The position numbers and the translations under genes are program-made. The notes beneath the pieces were generated by a model. That model was not told the DNA's origin. It searched no databases and saw only the letters and a program-made list of their open reading frames with translations. A DNA stretch of 64,000 nt from Martinezella rhizogenes. Lineage in GTDB: Bacteria > Pseudomonadota > Alphaproteobacteria > Rhizobiales > Rhizobiaceae. The stretch is taken from positions 21,184-85,183 of the forward strand of contig NZ_JAPYZZ010000016.1 of NCBI RefSeq assembly GCF_027460065.1. Direction: 5' to 3'. How positions within the stretch are numbered: position 1 is the stretch's first letter; every line of letters starts with the position of its first letter. Below, in pieces: positions 18,767-27,744 of the stretch.

Positions 18767-19024
18767 ATGCAGGTTTCGGAAAACGACTGGATCAGTAAAC
18801 GGGCATATACACTCTGGGAAAAGGAAGGCCATCCCCATGGTCGCGACGCGCAGCATTGGGAACAGGCCAGGCATGAATTTTCGCTTTTGAAGACATCGGA
18901 AGCGACAAAACCGGCAACGCGCAAAAAGGCCGCTCCCAAGGCCGCAGTTGACGTTACGGCACCGGATGCGGAAACGCCGGCAAAACCGAAGAGCCGCTCC
19001 CGCAAGGCTCCCGCTGCGAAATAA
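18767..19024 (+). CDS. DUF2934 small protein with lysine/alanine-rich tail
   Basis: An 85-residue protein. Residues 1-40 carry the DUF2934 pattern (a WISKRAYTLWEKEGHPHGRD block then a short helix). Residues 45-85 are a low-complexity Lys/Ala/Pro tail resembling histone H1-like or nucleic-acid-binding tails. Function unknown; a link to nucleic acid is only suggested by charge. ATG 18767 follows GGGAG. A bidirectional hairpin lies just after the stop. Confidence 0.75.
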   Translation: MQVSENDWISKRAYTLWEKEGHPHGRDAQHWEQARHEFSLLKTSEATKPATRKKAAPKAAVDVTAPDAETPAKPKSRSRKAPAAK

Positions 19025-19060
19025 CGCCGCACGAATACATTAAACAAAGGCCCAAATGAA

Positions 19061-19088
19061 AAAGCCCGACGAAATCTCGTCGGGCTTT
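19061..19088. terminator. Bidirectional hairpin terminator
   Basis: Perfect 12-bp stem (arm AAAGCCCGACGA) with a 4-base loop, between the convergent DUF2934 and SH3-protein genes. The A- and T-rich stem ends support use from both sides. Confidence 0.8.
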
Positions 19089-19093
19089 GTCTG

Positions 19094-19918
19094 TTAGCGG
19101 GCGGCGCAACCAGGATCACCGATCCGGCAGCCATCGCGAAAATTTTCCGAGGCCGGCGCGCGACGCGGGTCATCCCACTGCCGACGCTCTGGCGGAAGCT
19201 GACCACCTTCAGTCTGATTCTGCTGGCGATCACGATTGCCGTCGCGATTGCGGTCACGGTCGCGGTTTTCATCTTCCCAACGACGGCGGTCGTCTTCGCG
19301 ACGCGGCCTGTCCTGATTTCGGTCACCCTGGTTCCAGTCGCCGTAACGACGTTCCCAGCGACCGTCATTCGGGCCACCCTGACGCGGGTCGCGCCATTCA
19401 TCACGGCGTCCGTCACGCCAGTCGTCCCGGCGGCCATCGCGCCATTCGTCGCGTGGACGCGGGCGATCCCAGCCGGCACTCGGAGGTGGCGCGTTCCAGT
19501 AACCGCCTGATGGCGGCGGACGACGCCAGCGGTCACGCTCGCGGTAAAAGTCGCGGTCGCGATAATAACGGTCCCAATAACGGCCGGCTTCAAAGGTGAT
19601 CACGGGTACGCCGAGATCGCGATAATAACGCGGCTCGACGTAGACCCGGTTTTGCCGGAACGTCGTCTGGATATAACGACCGGCGACCCAACCACGACCA
19701 TTGACAAAAGAGACGTCGCACCACGGCGTATCCGACAGGCAGCCGTGTACCGTCAATGGTGCGCCAACCGGGATCACGACAACAGCCGGATAGGCGGTGC
19801 TCGGGCCGGAGCGCATATTCACATTCGCGGTGGCGAAACCGCGTGTCGCAGCTTCGGCAAGTGCCGGCGCAGCGAGCATCGCCACCAGCGCAATTGCGCC
19901 AAACAGTTTTTTCTTCAC
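19094..19918 (-). CDS. Secreted SH3-domain protein with Arg/Asp-rich repeat tail
   Basis: A 274-residue protein. A signal peptide covers about 1-22 (ALVAMLAAPALAEA), and a bacterial SH3 domain about 25-85 (VNMRSGPSTAYPAV, WCDVSFVNGRGWVAGRYI). The rest is unusual: tandem Asp-Glu-Trp-Arg-Asp-Gly-Arg-Arg units and a run dominated by Arg, Asp and Asn, probably unstructured. SH3 domains of this kind often bind cell wall. The start is GTG 19918, not an upstream ATG: GAGGAGAAAGAA sits directly before it and the product then begins at the signal peptide. Confidence 0.78.
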   Translation of the reverse strand: MKKKLFGAIALVAMLAAPALAEAATRGFATANVNMRSGPSTAYPAVVVIPVGAPLTVHGCLSDTPWCDVSFVNGRGWVAGRYIQTTFRQNRVYVEPRYYRDLGVPVITFEAGRYWDRYYRDRDFYRERDRWRRPPPSGGYWNAPPPSAGWDRPRPRDEWRDGRRDDWRDGRRDEWRDPRQGGPNDGRWERRYGDWNQGDRNQDRPRREDDRRRWEDENRDRDRNRDGNRDRQQNQTEGGQLPPERRQWDDPRRAPASENFRDGCRIGDPGCAAR

Positions 19919-20175
19919 TTCTTTCTCCTCAAGCAAAGGCCCGCTTTGCCCTTGTCGGCATCCATCATATTCGATGGACGAGCATGCGTCCCGCACACTG
20001 CCACGATCGGAAAATACGCGTTCCTCCATGAACGCAGCATGAAACAAATGAGGTGCCGCATCAGTTCCATCTGCGGCAATGCGCCCCCGACAATTTGCCT
20101 GCGGAATAGGCCGCCGGTCTTGACTTCGGGGGGCAATCATCCGACTTCAATGCAACAGCAATATGGAGCAGAACC

Positions 20176-20928
20176 ATGAGCGAGACCGCACAGACGACCG
20201 TCGACCAGAGCGAGGTGGATCGCTTCTCCGCGATGGCTGCGGAATGGTGGAGCCCGACAGGCAAGTTCCGCCCGCTGCACAAGTTCAATCCGGTTCGGCT
20301 CGAATATATCCGCAACCGTGTCTGCGAGAATTTTGGCCACGACCCGAAAGCGCACCGCCCGCTGGAAGGGCTGCGCGTGCTGGATATCGGCTGCGGCGGC
20401 GGCCTTCTGTCCGAACCCGTTGCACGCATGGGCGCCACCGTGGTTGGCGCCGACCCATCGGAGAAGAACATCGGCATCGCCTCCACCCATGCGCGGGAAA
20501 GCGGCGTCAGCGTTGATTACCGCGCCGTGACCGCGGAACAGTTGCGGGAAGCGGGCGAGACCTTCGACGTCATCCTCAACATGGAGGTGGTGGAGCATGT
20601 GGCCAATGTCGATTTCTTCGTCACCACCTGCGCGAAAATGGTGCGCCCCGGCGGGCTGATGTTTGCCGCCACCATCAACCGCACGCTGAAGGCCAGGGCG
20701 CTGGCAATCTTCGCCGCCGAAAACGTGTTGCGCTGGCTGCCGCGCGGCACACACCAGTATGAAAAGCTGGTGCGCCCGGAAGAGCTGGAGCGACCGATGG
20801 TGGCGAGCGGCATGGATATCATCCACCGCACCGGTGTCTTCTATAATGTGCTGCAGGACCGCTGGAATCTTTCGCCGGACATGGATGTCAACTACATGAT
20901 GCTGGCGAAACGGCCGACGGAGGGGTAA
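20176..20928 (+). CDS. ubiG: Ubiquinone biosynthesis O-methyltransferase UbiG
   Basis: A 250-residue class I methyltransferase with SAM motif [14 protein letters not shown] (about 70-83), the FNPVRLEYI segment and the MEVVEHV and GTHQYEKLV segments specific to UbiG. It carries out both O-methylations in ubiquinone synthesis. ATG 20176. It is divergent from the SH3 gene and convergent with the DUF1178 gene, an arrangement often seen in rhizobia. Confidence 0.92.
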   Translation: MSETAQTTVDQSEVDRFSAMAAEWWSPTGKFRPLHKFNPVRLEYIRNRVCENFGHDPKAHRPLEGLRVLDIGCGGGLLSEPVARMGATVVGADPSEKNIGIASTHARESGVSVDYRAVTAEQLREAGETFDVILNMEVVEHVANVDFFVTTCAKMVRPGGLMFAATINRTLKARALAIFAAENVLRWLPRGTHQYEKLVRPEELERPMVASGMDIIHRTGVFYNVLQDRWNLSPDMDVNYMMLAKRPTEG

Positions 20929-20976
20929 CGCCCCTCACTTTCATTACAACCCGTCTTGAGCTGGCCGACCAGGCAA

Positions 20977-21405
20977 TCAATTGACGTCGTCAGGCAGTGT
21001 CGGCAGCGGCGCGATCTCTATGCCCTCGTCCAGCAGGGCCTTGGCCTCCTGCACCGAGGCATTGCCGATGATGCCGCGTTCATCTGCCTCGCCATAGTGG
21101 ATTTTGCGGGCTTCCTCGGGAAACTTGTCGCCGACGTCCTCGGCATTGGCGCGGATGTTGGCGACGGCCTCGCGAATTTTCGCAATCGCCTCCTTTTTTG
21201 CCGTGTCCATCGCGAGCGTCTGGCGTTCGTCCTTTTTGCGGGCGGTGGAGACCGAAGGCGCCATCAGAAGTTTGGAGACCTGTACGGAATTGCAAACCGG
21301 ACAAGACAGGAAGCCGCGCTGCAACTGATTATCGAAATCGTCGCTGCCGGCAAACCAGCCTTCAAACTCATGGCCTTTTTCACAGGCCAGCGCATAACGG
21401 ATCAC
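20977..21405 (-). CDS. DUF1178 protein with N-terminal zinc-ribbon-like motif
   Basis: A 142-residue protein of the DUF1178 family. The N-terminus resembles a small zinc ribbon (Cys in ALACEKGHEFEGWF, then CPVCNS), followed by a long charged helix. It overlaps the nitrilase gene stop by four bases (ATGA), so the two are translationally coupled. Function unknown. Confidence 0.82.
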   Translation of the reverse strand: MIRYALACEKGHEFEGWFAGSDDFDNQLQRGFLSCPVCNSVQVSKLLMAPSVSTARKKDERQTLAMDTAKKEAIAKIREAVANIRANAEDVGDKFPEEARKIHYGEADERGIIGNASVQEAKALLDEGIEIAPLPTLPDDVN

Positions 21406-22262
21406 GCCGCCTCACCTCCGGCAGGTTTCAGGGGAATGACGGTGTCCAGCCCGAACTCGCGGGCATTGCGCAGATTGGGAATTTTGCCGCGGGCAGCCGC
21501 AACCAGCGACGTGTCGATCTCGGCAAAAATGATCTCTTCCCCCGCACCGCCGGCCATGGCCAGCACCTTGCCCCACGGATCGATGATGATGGAATGGCCG
21601 AATGTCTCGCGACCGTCCTCATGCACGCCGGCCTGCGCGGCGGCGATGACGAAAGCGCCGTTCTCGATAGCGCGGGCACGCAGCAGAATTTCCCAATGGG
21701 CTTCCCCCGTCTGGCGCGTGAAAGCCGCCGGAACCGTCAGAACCTCGGCGCCGGCCAGTGCTTCCGCCCGGAAAAGCTGGGGGAAACGGACGTCATAACA
21801 AATCGCAAAGCCGAATTTCGCCATTGGCAGTTCGGCGATACGCGCCACTTCGCCGGGCTGGTAAGCAGCACTTTCACGCCAGCTTTCGCCATTGTCGAGA
21901 TCGACATCGAACATATGGATCTTGTCATAGCTGCAGATGCGCGAACCATCCGGCGCGAAGAGAAAACCGCGATTGGCAATCTTGCCATCCGGGCGTGCAA
22001 TCGCCGTGGAGCCGACATGGACGTGAATGCCGAGTTCGCGGGCCAGACGAGCCGCCGTGGCAACGATGATGTCGCCATCATCGTCACGCAACTGGGCACG
22101 AAGCGCCTGCCTGTCTTTCTGGATTGCGCCGGTCATTTCCGGGGTCTGCACATACACAGCCCCTGCAGCCGCGGCGGCGCGCACAAGCCGCTCCATATCG
22201 GCGGCGTTCCTTACCGGATCGATGCCTGAGCGCATCTGGATGGCGGCAGCCTTGAAACTCAT
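21402..22262 (-). CDS. Carbon-nitrogen hydrolase, Nit1/Nit2-like amidase
   Basis: A 286-residue nitrilase-superfamily enzyme with its catalytic triad visible as Glu42 (TPEMTG), Lys114 (YDKIHMFDVDL) and Cys155 (AICYDVRFP). The pattern after the lysine fits the Nit1/Nit2 branch, which cleaves deaminated glutathione or omega-amides of keto acids; that places it as a metabolite-repair enzyme. ATG 22262 has GGAGG five bases upstream. It lies downstream of grxC and upstream of DUF1178, a common alphaproteobacterial order. Confidence 0.85.
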   Translation of the reverse strand: MSFKAAAIQMRSGIDPVRNAADMERLVRAAAAAGAVYVQTPEMTGAIQKDRQALRAQLRDDDGDIIVATAARLARELGIHVHVGSTAIARPDGKIANRGFLFAPDGSRICSYDKIHMFDVDLDNGESWRESAAYQPGEVARIAELPMAKFGFAICYDVRFPQLFRAEALAGAEVLTVPAAFTRQTGEAHWEILLRARAIENGAFVIAAAQAGVHEDGRETFGHSIIIDPWGKVLAMAGGAGEEIIFAEIDTSLVAAARGKIPNLRNAREFGLDTVIPLKPAGGEAA

Positions 22263-22286
22263 CACGTCCTCCAAATATCCTGCCGA

Positions 22287-22541
22287 TCAGGCAGCCAGCA
22301 TGGCATCCAGTTTGCCGGCACGTTCCAGCGCATGCAGGTCGTCACAACCGCCGACATGCTGGCCGTTGATGAAGATTTGCGGGAAGGTCGTGCCGCCGGA
22401 TTTCTCGATCATTTCCTGCCGGTATTCCGGTGTCGTGGTGGCATTATATTCGGCGTAATCCACGCCCTTCATGTCCAGCAGCGCCTTGGCGCGCGCACAA
22501 TAACCACAAAAATCTCGCGTATAGATCGTTACCGGTGCCAT
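22287..22541 (-). CDS. grxC: Glutaredoxin 3
   Basis: An 84-residue dithiol glutaredoxin. The active site reads CGYC (Cys12, Cys15) rather than the usual CPYC, with the GSH-binding TFPQIFI and GGCDDL segments present. It reduces disulfides and glutathione adducts in the cytoplasm. The frame opens at 22589, but the ATG at 22541 gives the standard start MAPVTIYTR. It sits 24 bases ahead of the nitrilase gene. Confidence 0.88.
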   Translation of the reverse strand: MAPVTIYTRDFCGYCARAKALLDMKGVDYAEYNATTTPEYRQEMIEKSGGTTFPQIFINGQHVGGCDDLHALERAGKLDAMLAA

Positions 22542-22601
22542 GTTCTTCAGAGCCTCGCAAACGTGCGGCAAAACGCACGATAAAGTCACTTCATCAAGGC
22601 T

Positions 22602-23393
22602 TCATATAGGGCCGGAAATGGCCATTGCAAAGGTCAAAACTGTCACATCCGCGGCACCCGCCTTGCGCAGGGCGCGGCTTGCCGCCCCCACCGTCGCGCC
22701 TGTCGTATAGACGTCATCCACCAGCACCACGCGCTTGCCGAAAATATCGGCCTCTCGGCCGGGTGCGAGTGAAAAAGCGCCCCGCACATTATCCCGACGA
22801 GCAAGCGCGGAAAGCCCCACCTGCCGCTCGGTCGGCTTCACGCGCAACAGGGTGCCGGCGAGCAGAGGTTTGCCGGCGGCCCTGGAAAGATGCCGGGCCA
22901 ACTCGGCGGATTGGTTGAAACGGCGACGCAGGAAGCGGCGGCGATGCAGCGGAACCGGCACGATGCAATCGCAGGCGTCGACCGTTCCATCACTTGCCCG
23001 CAACATCCACAGCGCCATCAACCGGGCGAGATCGGTGCGGTCCTGATATTTCAACCGGTGAACCAGCTTGCGGGCCGTGCCCTCATGGCTGGCGACGCTC
23101 CGCAGGCGATCGAAAGGCGGCGGATCGGCGATTGCCTGCGCACTGACAACACCTTCTCCGTGATCCCGCGCGAAGGGAATGCCCAGAACCTCGCAGAAAG
23201 GGCGATCGATAAAGCCGACATCCCGCCAGCAATCGGGGCATAAGGCCCCTTCGCCACCGGTCATGCGATTGCAGCCGGCGCAGGTGGGCGGATAGACGAG
23301 GCGGAAGAACGAACGCGCCACCTTGCGTGCCGCGGAAGGCACGGCGGCAGACTTCGACAGCAATCCCGAAAACAGATCGTCACCAGCTCCCAT
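22602..23393 (-). CDS. ComF family phosphoribosyltransferase-like protein
   Basis: A 263-residue ComF homologue. An N-terminal four-cysteine zinc ribbon (CAGC and CPDC) is followed by the phosphoribosyltransferase fold with PRPP loop VVLVDDVYTTGAT near the C-terminus. ComF proteins take part in DNA uptake or replication-linked repair, but the role in rhizobia is unclear. The frame is open to 24107 only because it runs antisense through the next gene; ATG 23393 matches the family start. Confidence 0.83.
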   Translation of the reverse strand: MGAGDDLFSGLLSKSAAVPSAARKVARSFFRLVYPPTCAGCNRMTGGEGALCPDCWRDVGFIDRPFCEVLGIPFARDHGEGVVSAQAIADPPPFDRLRSVASHEGTARKLVHRLKYQDRTDLARLMALWMLRASDGTVDACDCIVPVPLHRRRFLRRRFNQSAELARHLSRAAGKPLLAGTLLRVKPTERQVGLSALARRDNVRGAFSLAPGREADIFGKRVVLVDDVYTTGATVGAASRALRKAGAADVTVLTFAMAISGPI

Positions 23394-23535
23394 GAGGTTG
23401 ACTTTAGCGCCGAACGGGTGCCTTTGCGAGGGCGATACGCTCCGGTGCAACACCGGAAATGATGCCCGAAGCGGCATGACAGCAACGATACGGCCCGCCG
23501 ACCTCGAAGGCGTTGAAGGCCGAGCAGGCAAGACG

Positions 23536-24417
23536 ATGGATATTCTCTTTGACCAGGCCCTGATCGAACAAAACCGCCGCCGTGCGTGGACCCGGCGTGA
23601 CGACAAGGCCCTGTTTCTTCTCGACATGGCAGCCGAAGAGCTGGCGGACCGGCTTGCGATCGTCGAGCGCAAGTTCGAGACGGCCATCGAACTGCACGGC
23701 GGAACGGGCGTGACGGCCCACCGGCTGGCCGAGACGGGAAAAGTGGACAGCATTCGCCGCATCGAAACCGAAAGCGCATTCGCGACGGACGGAAACGTTC
23801 CCGAGATGGCGTCGATGGAGCATCTGCCGCTTGCGGAAGCCTCCGCCAATCTCATCGTTTCGCCGCTTGCCCTGCACCTGACCAACGACACCCCCGGCGC
23901 GCTGATCCAGATCCGGCGGGCATTGAAGCCCGATGGACTGTTTCTCGGCGCCATTCCCGGCAGCGGCACCCTGCATGAGCTGCGCGACGTCTTGCTGACG
24001 GCGGAAGCGGAGCTGACCGGCGGCGCAAGCCCACGCGTCATTCCCTTCGCCGATGTGCGGGATGTCGGTGCGCTTTTGCAACGCGCCGGTTTTGCGCTTC
24101 CCGTCACCGACGCCGAAACCTATACGGTGCGTTACGATTCGATTTTCCCGCTGATGCGCGACCTGCGCGCGATGGGCATGGCCAACCCGCTGGCAAGCAG
24201 AAGCCGAAAGCCGCTCAACCGCGCCTTTTTTGTGCGGGCTGCGGAGCTGTACGCGGAGCGTTATTCCGATCCGGATGGGCGGATAAGGGCGACATTTTCC
24301 ATCATCTACGTATCAGGCTGGGCGCCGCATGAGAGCCAGCAAAAGCCCCTGAAACCCGGCTCCGCCAAGATGCGCCTTGCTGATGCCTTGAAGACAACAG
24401 AGGTAAAACTGTCCTGA
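23536..24417 (+). CDS. SAM-dependent methyltransferase, NDUFAF5/BioC-like
   Basis: A 293-residue protein starting MDILFDQALIEQNRRRAW, a start shared by alphaproteobacterial relatives of the mitochondrial complex I assembly factor NDUFAF5. Later segments (MEHLPLAEASANLIVSPLALHL, RRALKPDGLFLGAIPG) are typical class I methyltransferase strands, but the glycine-rich SAM loop is weak. A role in modifying a complex I subunit is inference. An upstream in-frame ATG at 23476 would add 20 residues. The gene is divergent from comF. Confidence 0.68.
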   Translation: MDILFDQALIEQNRRRAWTRRDDKALFLLDMAAEELADRLAIVERKFETAIELHGGTGVTAHRLAETGKVDSIRRIETESAFATDGNVPEMASMEHLPLAEASANLIVSPLALHLTNDTPGALIQIRRALKPDGLFLGAIPGSGTLHELRDVLLTAEAELTGGASPRVIPFADVRDVGALLQRAGFALPVTDAETYTVRYDSIFPLMRDLRAMGMANPLASRSRKPLNRAFFVRAAELYAERYSDPDGRIRATFSIIYVSGWAPHESQQKPLKPGSAKMRLADALKTTEVKLS

Positions 24418-24434
24418 ATAATCGGCGCGAGCTT

Positions 24435-24650
24435 TCAACCCGTGGGAAAAGCGTCGACGATGAACTGAAACACGGCATTGATACCGCCGCTGATATTGCC
24501 GAGGCCAGCGATGAGCGCTGCGGAAATTATCCCTGCGATCAGGCCATATTCAATCGCGGTCGCGCCGTTTTCATTTCTGCAAAAATTGATAAAAAAATGC
24601 AGCACAGGATATTCCCCATCCGCCATCCGGTGCGTTTCGACAACCGGCAC
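24435..24650 (-). CDS. Orphan Flp-type (type IVb) pilin
   Basis: A short protein of 71 residues from GTG 24650, or 63 from ATG 24626. It has the Flp prepilin signature NENGATAIEYGLIAG: cleavage after the Gly leaves Ala-Thr-Ala-Ile-Glu-Tyr at the mature N-terminus, followed by a hydrophobic helix. No tad/cpa secretion genes, prepilin peptidase or ATPase are in the window, so assembly would need a distant Ctp/Tad system. The start is uncertain because neither site has a strong ribosome-binding site. Confidence 0.75.
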   Translation of the reverse strand: MPVVETHRMADGEYPVLHFFINFCRNENGATAIEYGLIAGIISAALIAGLGNISGGINAVFQFIVDAFPTG

Positions 24651-24721
24651 ACGCCCTGTTGAAATTCTGCACCATCCTAGGTCGGCGACATGAGGAATCC
24701 GTTACCGTTGATGGTAAATGA

Positions 24722-25036
24722 TCAGCAACCGCCCTCGTTGCTGTAACCCGTGACCACGCAGGGCATCTCCGGCATTGGCTGGGTGACGCTGCGGCGGATG
24801 GAATAGGTCTTGCCCACATCGGTCTTCTTGATGGAGCCGGTGCTGATCATGTCGTAATTGTCGGGGAACTGGGCCACGCGCGTGGGAGATTTTCCGGCAA
24901 GCATGGGAGTGATGATCAGCGAGAGCGCGATGACCGCCGTGCCGAACAGCAGGGCCACATTGAGCACGCCGGTGCGACGGGATTTGTTGGAATACAAATG
25001 ACGACCTTCCACCGTCTTCCAGAAATCCTCGTTCAT
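24722..25036 (-). CDS. Small single-span membrane protein of unknown function
   Basis: A 104-residue protein with one clear membrane helix (about 25-45: VLNVALLFGTAVIALSLII), a positively charged N-terminal side and a periplasmic tail of about 60 residues with two cysteines near the end. I recognise no family beyond likely conservation in Rhizobiaceae. ATG 25036 has GAGG six bases upstream, which supports it as a real gene. It lies upstream of the Flp pilin gene on the same strand. Confidence 0.65.
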   Translation of the reverse strand: MNEDFWKTVEGRHLYSNKSRRTGVLNVALLFGTAVIALSLIITPMLAGKSPTRVAQFPDNYDMISTGSIKKTDVGKTYSIRRSVTQPMPEMPCVVTGYSNEGGC

Positions 25037-25208
25037 GACCAACCTCGTCTCGCGCAGTTTACCGCTTCTTTAGCTTAACAATCTGCCAGAGGGTGCTGAA
25101 CGATCTCTTAACGAAGCCCCGTTTTGGCACGGCAAAACCATGCACGAAGGACGTTTTCACGAAGCTGTGACGGGATAAGGTGTGAGGGCCTCAAAGGCCC
25201 CTCGATTC

Positions 25209-25622
25209 TTACAGCAAATCCTGAAGGAAGGGGATGAGCGGTTCATCGGCCGGCGGCATGGGATAATCACGCAGCGCCTGGGGTTTGACCCATTTCAGCG
25301 CCTGGCCTTCCCGGCCATGGGCGATGCCTTCATAACGGCGGCACACATAAAGCGGCATCAGAAGATGAAAGGTCTCGTAAGTATGGCTGGCAAATGTCAG
25401 TGGTGCGAGGCAGGCGACCTTGGTTTTGACGCCCAGTTCCTCGTCCAGTTCGCGGACCAGGGTTTCTTCCGGGGTTTCGCCCTGCTCCACCTTGCCGCCG
25501 GGAAACTCCCACAGCCCCGCAAGCGACTTGCCTTCCGGCCGCTGCGCCAGAAGAATGCGGCCATCCTGATCGAGAAGCGCGCAGGCGGCGACCAGCAGGA
25601 TTTTTTTGCCCGCCTCACTCAT
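25209..25622 (-). CDS. mutT: 8-oxo-dGTP diphosphatase (MutT-like Nudix hydrolase)
   Basis: A 137-residue Nudix protein with an intact Nudix box (GGKVEQGETPEETLVRELDEELG, written in part: Gly, central Glu and the REL-EE-G core) and the MutT-like WEFPGGK lead-in. It should hydrolyse 8-oxo-dGTP to prevent mutation. It overlaps the GNAT gene by four bases and follows argJ, a conserved order in rhizobia. Confidence 0.85.
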   Translation of the reverse strand: MSEAGKKILLVAACALLDQDGRILLAQRPEGKSLAGLWEFPGGKVEQGETPEETLVRELDEELGVKTKVACLAPLTFASHTYETFHLLMPLYVCRRYEGIAHGREGQALKWVKPQALRDYPMPPADEPLIPFLQDLL

Positions 25623-26395
25623 TCGCCGGTCCCCTTTTGCCAGTAGCGATAACGATAAGCCTCGGAGAAGCCGAATTTTTCATAAAGCGCGATCGCCGGC
25701 GCATTGGTCGAAACAACCTGCAGCCAGGCGGTTTTTGCGCCGCTGATTCTCGCCCAGCGCAGTGCCGACGAGAGAACCTGCGTGCCGAGACCCTTTTTAC
25801 GCTGCGACTTTTCGACATCGAGCGAGATGACGCCGGCAAGATCGTTATCCTGCACGCAGATCATGGTCGCGAGCGGGTTACCCTCCACTTCCTCGTTGAT
25901 GAAGAGGCCGAGCGTCGGCTTGATGGAACTGACGATTTCCGCGATTGCCGGACGCAACGCCGGATCGCCATCGCTGACCTTGATGCTCGCTTCGACAAAA
26001 CGGCCGATATCGTGGCTCGGCAGGCTAACCAGCGTTTCCGGCAGCTCCATGCTGGCGAGATCGGCCGTCATGACCATGACCTCTTCGAAGACGGACCAGC
26101 CATCACCAGTCAGAAAATCCACGAGTTGCGGCGGCATCAGCGTCGTTTCGCGCACCACCAGCGGCCGGCCGAAATCCTCGAAACGCTTGCGGGCCTTTTC
26201 CAGCCGCACCGCGCAGTTGCCGTAATCGGAGGGATCGAGCGGCACCACGCAGTTGATACGCTTGGAGGGATGCGAACCCGTGAGGCGGACTTGCCAGCTG
26301 CCATCATAAATCACCGACGAGGCCGGCCATGCGCGGAAGCTGACGGCTTCCAGACGGCGAACCAGCGGCAGATTGACGGCCTTGTTGTCCTGCAT
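25619..26395 (-). CDS. GNAT family N-acetyltransferase
   Basis: A 258-residue protein. The C-terminal half is a GNAT domain with acetyl-CoA loop QRKKGLGTQVL and the closing ALYEKFGF motif. The N-terminal half is a less typical region that may form a second, degenerate GNAT lobe. It lies between argJ and mutT with an ATGA overlap to mutT. An arginine-related substrate is suggested only by the neighbour. ATG 26395 is preferred over the upstream TTG at 26410. Confidence 0.75.
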   Translation of the reverse strand: MQDNKAVNLPLVRRLEAVSFRAWPASSVIYDGSWQVRLTGSHPSKRINCVVPLDPSDYGNCAVRLEKARKRFEDFGRPLVVRETTLMPPQLVDFLTGDGWSVFEEVMVMTADLASMELPETLVSLPSHDIGRFVEASIKVSDGDPALRPAIAEIVSSIKPTLGLFINEEVEGNPLATMICVQDNDLAGVISLDVEKSQRKKGLGTQVLSSALRWARISGAKTAWLQVVSTNAPAIALYEKFGFSEAYRYRYWQKGTGE

Positions 26396-26413
26396 TTTCT
26401 TCGGCTCCAACGG

Positions 26414-27655
26414 TCAGCTCCGGTAGTCGCCGTTGATCGCAACATATTCCTTGGTCAGGTCGCAGGTCCAGACCGTGGCCGTACCCTCACCGAGACCGAT
26501 ATCCACCTTCACCGGAATATCTTCCAGCCGCATCACGGCGGTGGTCTCCGCTTCGGAATAGTCCGGATCGCGCTCGCCGTTCACGGCAACGCGCACGCTG
26601 CCAAACCAGATGGCGAGCCGGTCGCGGTCAGCCATTTCGCCCGATTTGCCGACAGCCATGACGACTCGGCCCCAATTGGCGTCTTCGCCGGCCACGGCGG
26701 TCTTCACCAGCGGCGAATTGGCGATGGAAAGGGCTATCTTCTTGGCAGCGGCATCGTTTTCCGCACCTGTCACGGTGACTTCCACCATCTTGCGCGCGCC
26801 TTCGCCATCACGAACAACCTGCAACGCCAAATCCTTCAGGAGATCGTTGAGCGCGGCGCGGAAGGAGGACAGGCGCTCGTCATCGGCGCTCGTTACCTTC
26901 AGCTGGCCATCTTCTGCCGCCGCACCCGTGGCAAACAGCATCAGCGTGTCTGACGTGGAGGTATCGCTATCAACAGTCACCGAATTGAAGGTCGGGCCGA
27001 CACCGGCGGACAACAGGGATTGCAGCGCGGCGGGCTCGATGTCGGCATCCGTCACCACGAAGGAGAGCATCGTCGCCATATCGGGCGCGATCATGCCGGC
27101 GCCCTTGGAAATGCCGTTGATCGTGACGACCACGCCGCCGATCTCGGCGGTGCGGGTCGAAACCTTGGGATACGTATCGGTCGTCATGATCGCCTTGGCG
27201 GCTTCCTGCCAGAAATCGGCCTCCGCCCTGACGTTCATATCGCCGAGAACACCGGCGAATTTCGAGGCGTCCAGCGGCTCGCCGATCACGCCTGTTGACG
27301 CCAGGAAGACTTCGCCTTCGGAGCAGCCGACGGCAGCGGCGGCAGATTTCGCGGTCAGTTCGGTCGCGGCCTTGCCCTTGAGGCCGGTAAAGGCATTGGC
27401 ATTGCCGGAATTGACCACCACGGCACGCGCCGCGCCGCCGCCGAGATTGGCGCGGCAGAAATCAACGGGGGCCGAGGGGCATTTCGATTTGGTGAAGACG
27501 CCAGCCACACTTGCCGGCCTGTCGAACACCATCAGGAGAACATCCGTGCGGTTCTTGTACTTGATGCCGGCGGCAGCCGTCGCCATGCGAACGCCGCGCA
27601 GCGCGGGCATATCGGGATAGGATTTGGGAGCGAGCGGGGAAACGGCAACGGACAT
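26414..27655 (-). CDS. argJ: Bifunctional glutamate N-acetyltransferase / N-acetylglutamate synthase ArgJ
   Basis: A 413-residue ArgJ. The self-cleavage site is present as DMATML (between Ala194 and Thr195), which makes the alpha and beta chains. Other hallmarks are [12 protein letters not shown] and [10 protein letters not shown]. It moves the acetyl group from N-acetylornithine to glutamate in arginine synthesis and may also use acetyl-CoA. The frame opens at 27721, but ATG 27655 gives the normal start [14 protein letters not shown]. Confidence 0.92.
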   Translation of the reverse strand: MSVAVSPLAPKSYPDMPALRGVRMATAAAGIKYKNRTDVLLMVFDRPASVAGVFTKSKCPSAPVDFCRANLGGGAARAVVVNSGNANAFTGLKGKAATELTAKSAAAAVGCSEGEVFLASTGVIGEPLDASKFAGVLGDMNVRAEADFWQEAAKAIMTTDTYPKVSTRTAEIGGVVVTINGISKGAGMIAPDMATMLSFVVTDADIEPAALQSLLSAGVGPTFNSVTVDSDTSTSDTLMLFATGAAAEDGQLKVTSADDERLSSFRAALNDLLKDLALQVVRDGEGARKMVEVTVTGAENDAAAKKIALSIANSPLVKTAVAGEDANWGRVVMAVGKSGEMADRDRLAIWFGSVRVAVNGERDPDYSEAETTAVMRLEDIPVKVDIGLGEGTATVWTCDLTKEYVAINGDYRS

Positions 27656-27707
27656 GGGAAGCGCCTGAAATTCTGGAAAGGGAGGGTCTGGGAAAGCCTG
27701 AGATGAA

Positions 27708-27732
27708 ACGGGGCGGCCCATTGCCGCCCCGT
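27708..27732 (-). terminator. Terminator after the parvulin gene
   Basis: Perfect 10-bp stem ACGGGGCGGC/GCCGCCCCGT with a 5-base loop, 12 bases past the stop codon and followed leftward by TTTCATC. It separates the foldase gene from argJ. Confidence 0.75.
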
Positions 27733-27744
27733 GACCTTGATTTT

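Noticed and set aside
23404-24107. Extended N-terminus of comF running through the methyltransferase gene
   Set aside because: The extension is antisense to a conserved gene; the ATG at 23393 gives the normal ComF start with its zinc ribbon.
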